NCBI GenBank assembly: GCA_003676145.1
Contig: NAUB01000015.1
Span: forward strand, 80,753-144,752
DNA length: 64,000 bases
Direction of reading: 5' to 3'
From: a gamma proteobacterium symbiont of Stewartia floridana
Lineage (GTDB): Bacteria > Pseudomonadota > Gammaproteobacteria > Chromatiales > Chromatiaceae
Notes under the pieces: generated by a model
Seen by the model: only the letters and a program-made list of their open reading frames with translations
Told to the model about the DNA's origin: nothing
Database searches by the model: none
Shown here: piece after piece, positions 60,196-64,000 of the stretch
Layout: every line of letters starts with the position of its first letter
How positions within the stretch are numbered: the first letter of the stretch is position 1
Position numbers and translations under genes: made by a program

Positions 60196-60511
60196 TGGCA
60201 AAGCTCCCGTTATTATTTGAGGTTCAAAATCAGTTGCTTTGATGAATCCACGAATTACCCTCCTGGAGAATCAATCTAAGCATCCCTATATCATAGTCAG
60301 CGACTTTGTTTACTTGTAATCCTTAAGCCACACTTTATAAAGCATTGTTATGGAACAACCGCAAGAAATGTGTGACAAATGACGGCAGAGCCTTTAAAAA
60401 GTTGCCATTATCAACATGGCAGGGTTAACAAACCCTAACCAACTGCACTACCCAATGACAAAAATTAACAGATCGGATTCAGCAAATAGTGAATACTCAA
60501 CCTCTGAGACC

Positions 60512-61039
60512 ATGCATAAATCAGAAGCTGTCATGACGCACCATCGCACACTGAGCTGGCTAGTCCTCGCGGCTACCACGCTGACGCTGGAACTCGCGGC
60601 ACTCTATTTCCAGCATGTCATGTCACTTGAACCCTGTGTTTTATGCATCTATCAGCGAGTCGCCGTTGGCATACTCTTCACTGCTTTTCTGTTCGGCGCC
60701 ATTGCTCCCCATATTTCAATTCTGCGCTGGTTCAGCTATCTGATCTGGTCTGCGGGGGCACTCTGGGGTCTCTATCTGGCATTTAAGCAATCCGGGCTTC
60801 AGCTGGGTATCATTCCACCATCCATGAGCTGTGATGTGAATGCCAAATTCCCGGAGTGGCTGAAACTTGACGAATGGTTTCCCGCCATCTTCCAGCCTTC
60901 GGGTTTCTGTGATGACGTCCAGTGGCAGTTCATCGGCCTGAGCATGGCACAGTGGATGATCGTCATCATGTCAGGCTATCTGCTGTTGCTGTCGCTGTAC
61001 ATCTATTTGGATATACGCGCCAGAATCAGCAGGTCCTAG
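60512..61039 (+). CDS. dsbB: Disulfide bond formation protein B
   Basis: 175 residues from the ATG at 60512; the ATG at 60533 is an equally good alternative. Four membrane spans, the first periplasmic cysteine pair in EPCVLCIYQR and the second pair in PSMSCDVN and SGFCDDVQ. It re-oxidises DsbA using quinone. The 316 bp upstream are A/T-rich and hold no gene. The stop codon TAG is also the first part of a repeat element. Confidence 0.9.
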   Translation: MHKSEAVMTHHRTLSWLVLAATTLTLELAALYFQHVMSLEPCVLCIYQRVAVGILFTAFLFGAIAPHISILRWFSYLIWSAGALWGLYLAFKQSGLQLGIIPPSMSCDVNAKFPEWLKLDEWFPAIFQPSGFCDDVQWQFIGLSMAQWMIVIMSGYLLLLSLYIYLDIRARISRS

Positions 61040-61219
61040 GGCCTGTTAAGAGGAATCCAATACGCCCTGCTGGGCGCAAAAACAGTCCCAGCTCCAAATG
61101 GTACATGCTTAAACGTTGTGTTTGGTGGGGCATGGCCCCACCAAAACCCTTGGATAAAACTCGATGCAATGAGTTTTTGTGCTTATCTAAGGGCTATTGG
61201 ATTCGTGCTGACAGGCCCT
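61038..61219. mobile_element. MITE-like element with 25-bp terminal inverted repeats
   Basis: 182 bp. Left end AGGGCCTGTTAAGAG then GAATCCAATA (61038-61062); right end, read inward, AGGGCCTGTCAGCAC then GAATCCAATA (61195-61219): 21 of 25 positions agree. The middle contains a perfect hairpin (61121-61145) with arms TTTGGTGGGGC and GCCCCACCAAA around ATG. No coding capacity. It begins inside the dsbB stop codon and ends ten bases before the DUF815 gene. No target duplication could be seen. Confidence 0.75.
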
Positions 61220-61229
61220 TGCTGAACAT

Positions 61230-62012
61230 TCAGCAATCTTTCAACTGTTCGCTACCGACATAGGCTTTGTAAAACTGCAAGGCAGCCCGCCCGCTCTTGG
61301 AGCCTCCTCTCGCCATGGCAAAATGTTTGGCCGCTTCATGAAGCCTCTCTCGATCGCCGCTGTAATCCTTGAAATAGTGATCGACAATCGCCAGGTAACC
61401 CTGCCAATTGACTGGATAGAAAGAGAGCCATAAACCGAACCGATCGGAAAGAGCCAGCTTCTCCTCCACCGTATCGCCCAGGTGGAGATCCCGCCCCACC
61501 AACACCGCATCCTGGTTGTCCTGCATCGATTCCGGCAACAGATGGCGGCGATTCGAGGTGGCATAGATCAATATATTGTCCGGCGGCGCCTCAATCGAAC
61601 CTTCGAGCACGCTCTTCAACGCCCGGTAGGAGGCTTCACCCTGCTCAAATGTCATATCATCACAAAACACGATGAACTTCTGTGGCAGATCCCTGATCTC
61701 ATCGACGATCTCCGGCAGCTCCACCAGATCGTTTCGATCCACTTGAATCAACCGCAATCCCTGGCGCCAATAGTTGTTCAGCAGCGCTTTGATCAGTGAG
61801 GATTTACCGGTACCGCGAGCGCCCCAGAGCAGAGCGTTGTTGGCCCCTGCAGCGTTGAGAAACCGTTCGGTATTATCAATCAACTGGCGTTTCTGCTCAT
61901 TGATACCAACCAGTTGGGAGAGCATGATCGGATCGATACGCTCAATCCCTCGCAGATAGCCTTTGCGTGGACGCCAGACAGCGGCATTGATCTTCTGCCA
62001 GTCAATCGACAT
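61230..62012 (-). CDS. DUF815 AAA+-type ATPase
   Basis: 260 residues. Walker A WGARGTGKSSLIKALL and a Walker B-like FIVFCDDMTFEQ, then ILIYATSNRRHL (sensor 1), identify the DUF815 ATP-binding family. It is widespread in proteobacteria but has no known job. Its 3' end faces the MITE-like element. Confidence 0.88.
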   Translation of the reverse strand: MSIDWQKINAAVWRPRKGYLRGIERIDPIMLSQLVGINEQKRQLIDNTERFLNAAGANNALLWGARGTGKSSLIKALLNNYWRQGLRLIQVDRNDLVELPEIVDEIRDLPQKFIVFCDDMTFEQGEASYRALKSVLEGSIEAPPDNILIYATSNRRHLLPESMQDNQDAVLVGRDLHLGDTVEEKLALSDRFGLWLSFYPVNWQGYLAIVDHYFKDYSGDRERLHEAAKHFAMARGGSKSGRAALQFYKAYVGSEQLKDC

Positions 62013-62065
62013 GATTCAGTCACCTTAAGTTATGCAAGGGTTGTTTCAACCGATCCTTTTTTCTA

Positions 62066-62085
62066 GGGCCTGTTAACACTAATCC
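62066..62085. repeat. Repeat-end sequence AGGGCCTGTTAACA
   Basis: Reads GGGCCTGTTAACACTAATCC (the preceding TA completes TAGGGCC), followed by a CACCGGC/GCCGGTG hairpin at 62090-62108. It matches the copy near 8348 (CCTGTTATCACTAATCC). Confidence 0.6.
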
Positions 62086-62203
62086 ATGACACCGGCTGTT
62101 GGCCGGTGCCTTCATCAAAGCTTCACATTCCACAGGTTAGAATTCAACTCCAGCCGAAGATTTACGACAGGTAGAGAGACTTCACCAACCCGTTTGAACG
62201 ATT

Positions 62204-62443
62204 ATGAAATGGCTCTACTTATCCATCGGCTCACTCTCCATCGTGAGTGGTCTGATCACCTTTCTGCTACCGCTACCCATCGGTGTGCCACTGCTGTTGA
62301 TCGGCACACCGATCATCATGCGCCACTCCCCAACCGGTAGACGCTGGATCATGCGTCTGCTGAGGAGATTTCCAGCACTGCGGAAACGCATCAAGGAGCA
62401 GGAGGCAAGCATCGCCAAACGTCTGGATAAGGATCAATCCTGA
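62204..62443 (+). CDS. Small membrane protein (79 aa)
   Basis: 79 residues with a long hydrophobic part (LYLSIGSLSIVSGLITFLLP and IGVPLLLIGTPIIM), enough for one or two spans with the PIGVPLLLIG motif known from short PGPGW/DUF454-like proteins. The tail is strongly basic (RRWIMRLLRRFPALRKRIKE). Function unknown. Single gene, convergent with the cyclase. Confidence 0.75.
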   Translation: MKWLYLSIGSLSIVSGLITFLLPLPIGVPLLLIGTPIIMRHSPTGRRWIMRLLRRFPALRKRIKEQEASIAKRLDKDQS

Positions 62444-62462
62444 TGACGCCTATGCTCAGTTG

Positions 62463-63878
62463 TTACTGATCAGCCACCACAACGCAGTTTCGCCCTTTCG
62501 CCTTGGCCTCGTAGAGTGCGTAGTCAGTGCGCTTCAGACAGTTGCCCAGCACCTCACCGGGTTGATAGAGGGAGACACCGAAACTGGCGGTTACCTGCAA
62601 CTGTTTATCAATCATTGTCATCGGGCTGGCAGACAGGTCATCACACAGTCGTTGCGCCAGCAGTCTGGCTTCCGCCAGTTGGGTTTCAGGGCAGAGAATC
62701 ATAAACTCCTCACCACCCCAGCGACCCAGCTCATCCGCTTCACGAATCCGGCTCTTCAGTAGTTTAACGATATACGTCAATACCTGATCGCCGATATCAT
62801 GACCGTAGTTGTCGTTGATCTGCTTGAAGTGATCCACATCCAGCAGGATGATGCAGAAGCTCTCTGAACCCCGTTCGGTCTGGGAGACCACTTGATCCAG
62901 ACGCCGGGTCATGGCGCGGCGATTGAGCGAGTTGGTCAAATAATCGATGCGCGAAGTCTCTTCCAGCATCTGTTCGACGTGCTTTCTTTCAGCGATCTCC
63001 TTCAACAGCTTCTGATTGGTCTGCACCAGTTCCATAGTGCGGTTCTCGACCCGCTCCTCCAGATCATCATGGGCGCTGCGAAGTGCTATCTGGTTGGCCT
63101 CGATCTGCTGTTGTTTGACCTCCAGTCTTGCCGACATCAAGTCAAAAGCGCGCGCCAGCTGATCGATTTCATCGCCATTGGCCTGATTACCCTTTGCCTG
63201 ATTATCGGGGGCTATCCTGGCGAAACGGGTGGTCAGATGGCTGATACGACGGGTGAAGTTTTGTGACAAGAGCCGGCTGAATATCATCGCCAATATCACT
63301 GACAGTGCCAGTGATAAAAAGCCGGCGAGTCGAATCTGTTCGAATTTCTTCTTAACCTCATCCGCACGCATATCGATGCCGATCAGATAGTCATCGTTAC
63401 CCGCCTCTATCGGAGAGTAGCCGGATAGAAAGACCCCCCAACGATCCTCTACCAGCTCCTGGTCAACCGAGGGGCGAAGAAAACCTTCCATCAGGGTATC
63501 GATATCAGGCTCATAGATTTCCCCCGGTAAGGCCGGCTCCTGCATATCCGAATCAACCACGAAGGCCGCCTTGTCACCCACCTTTCTCATGACGTAGATA
63601 AAGGCGATATCCGGATTGGTTTTCACATAACTGCGCAGTTGATTGACGTACAACTGATAGTTGGGCGAGGCCATATCCTTCTCTTCCCTGATCTGATCCA
63701 GTTGTGCATCCCGCAAACCGCTGCTGATCAGGGAAGCACTATTCATCAGGCGCGACTGCAGGGCATGCATCAGGTTTTCGATGGCACTGTGATAGAAGTA
63801 GCTGCCGACACTTCCTGAAACCAGAATAATGGCAGCGAAGTGACTTAGAAACAGCTTGGTCTGGATGGTGAATCTCAT
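62463..63878 (-). CDS. Membrane diguanylate cyclase (GGDEF)
   Basis: 471 residues. A first span (LFLSHFAAIILVSGSVGSYF), a periplasmic sensor of about 150 residues, a second span (GFLSLALSVILAMIFSRLL), HAMP and coiled coil, then a GGDEF domain with GRWGGEEFMIL. The inhibitory I-site RxxD (READ) lies five residues before GGEEF. It should make cyclic di-GMP in response to an external or envelope signal and restrain itself by product binding. Confidence 0.94.
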   Translation of the reverse strand: MRFTIQTKLFLSHFAAIILVSGSVGSYFYHSAIENLMHALQSRLMNSASLISSGLRDAQLDQIREEKDMASPNYQLYVNQLRSYVKTNPDIAFIYVMRKVGDKAAFVVDSDMQEPALPGEIYEPDIDTLMEGFLRPSVDQELVEDRWGVFLSGYSPIEAGNDDYLIGIDMRADEVKKKFEQIRLAGFLSLALSVILAMIFSRLLSQNFTRRISHLTTRFARIAPDNQAKGNQANGDEIDQLARAFDLMSARLEVKQQQIEANQIALRSAHDDLEERVENRTMELVQTNQKLLKEIAERKHVEQMLEETSRIDYLTNSLNRRAMTRRLDQVVSQTERGSESFCIILLDVDHFKQINDNYGHDIGDQVLTYIVKLLKSRIREADELGRWGGEEFMILCPETQLAEARLLAQRLCDDLSASPMTMIDKQLQVTASFGVSLYQPGEVLGNCLKRTDYALYEAKAKGRNCVVVADQ

Positions 63879-63903
63879 AGGGAAAGGTTCTTAAAATCTG
63901 TTG

Positions 63904-64000
63904 CTAGTGGGCCACGCGGTAAATAATGTAACGATCAGAGGCCATCTGATGAGCCAAGGCAAGGCGTACTGCGCCGGGAATGGCATGCCCTTTCCAAGCA
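63904..64000 (-). CDS. 3' end of a further gene
   Basis: A frame stays open from the window edge to TAG (63904-63906). The visible 31 residues end in a SDRYIIYRVAH tail. It lies 25 bp upstream of the cyclase in the same direction, so it may be in one operon; periplasmic sensor or binding proteins often hold this place. Too short to identify. Confidence 0.5.
   Translation of the reverse strand, partial: AWKGHAIPGAVRLALAHQMASDRYIIYRVAH

Overview
The window looks like a chromosomal segment of a chemolithotrophic gammaproteobacterial sulfur oxidiser. Gene content and order recall Chromatiales or Sedimenticola/Thiodiazotropha-type bacteria (inference from gene content, not from a search). Its centrepiece is a complete reverse dissimilatory sulfite reductase locus on the minus strand in the order dsrA-B-E-F-H-C-M-K-L-J-O-P-N-R-S (23690 down to 9899), the gene order known from Allochromatium vinosum. 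A second sulfur-storage marker, a secreted Gly/Tyr/Pro-rich sulfur globule protein, lies at 38555-38905. No tRNA, rRNA, CRISPR array, prophage or intact transposase was seen.

Layout. 1-9645: envelope and housekeeping genes (a partial LolA-like lipoprotein-sorting protein, an ABC-2 exporter, a ParA/CHAD pair, pepN, grxC, hslR). 9660-23690: dsr locus, with a strong minus-strand terminator between dsrP and dsrN. 23691-24141: dsr control region with a three-part GGGATAG operator-like pattern. 24142-26246: a divergent plus-strand unit made of a 58-aa ORF, a helical 236-aa protein, a stand-alone Cas6/Cmx6-like protein and a DsrC paralogue without any cysteine (RspA type). 26500-30076: small conserved hypotheticals, a PKHD-type dioxygenase and an ankyrin protein. 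30206-38203: the classical pyrG-kdsA-eno-ftsB-ispD-ispF-truD cluster, interrupted by an opposite-strand cNMP-binding/HDOD gene. 38555-42018: sulfur globule protein, fnr with a perfect FNR box upstream, dnaQ, rnhA, methyltransferase. 42451-54000: mltD, tautomerase/LysR, a PqaA-type protein, rhlE, katG, ECF sigma/anti-sigma, a DsrE-family protein. 54780-59314: ferric-iron ABC transporter fbpABC with a Fur-box-like site, and cobO. 59407-64000: TIGR00266 protein, dsbB, a MITE-like element, a DUF815 ATPase, a diguanylate cyclase and the end of one more gene.

How it fits together. Sulfur is deposited periplasmically in globules coated by the Sgp protein. It is carried inward as persulfide through DsrEFH to DsrC and oxidised by DsrAB, with DsrL as electron-transfer partner and DsrMKJOP coupling DsrC to the membrane quinone pool. 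DsrN makes the amidated sirohaem precursor chemistry possible. The iron transporter, Fnr and KatG fit an iron-rich, micro-oxic life style.

Two families of short dispersed repeats occupy the intergenic spaces: one built on GTCCGCAAATGAACGC, the other on a GGTGGGGC/GCCCCACC hairpin with AGGGCCTGTTAACA-type ends. The most unusual item is the Cas6-like gene next to dsr without any CRISPR system in sight.
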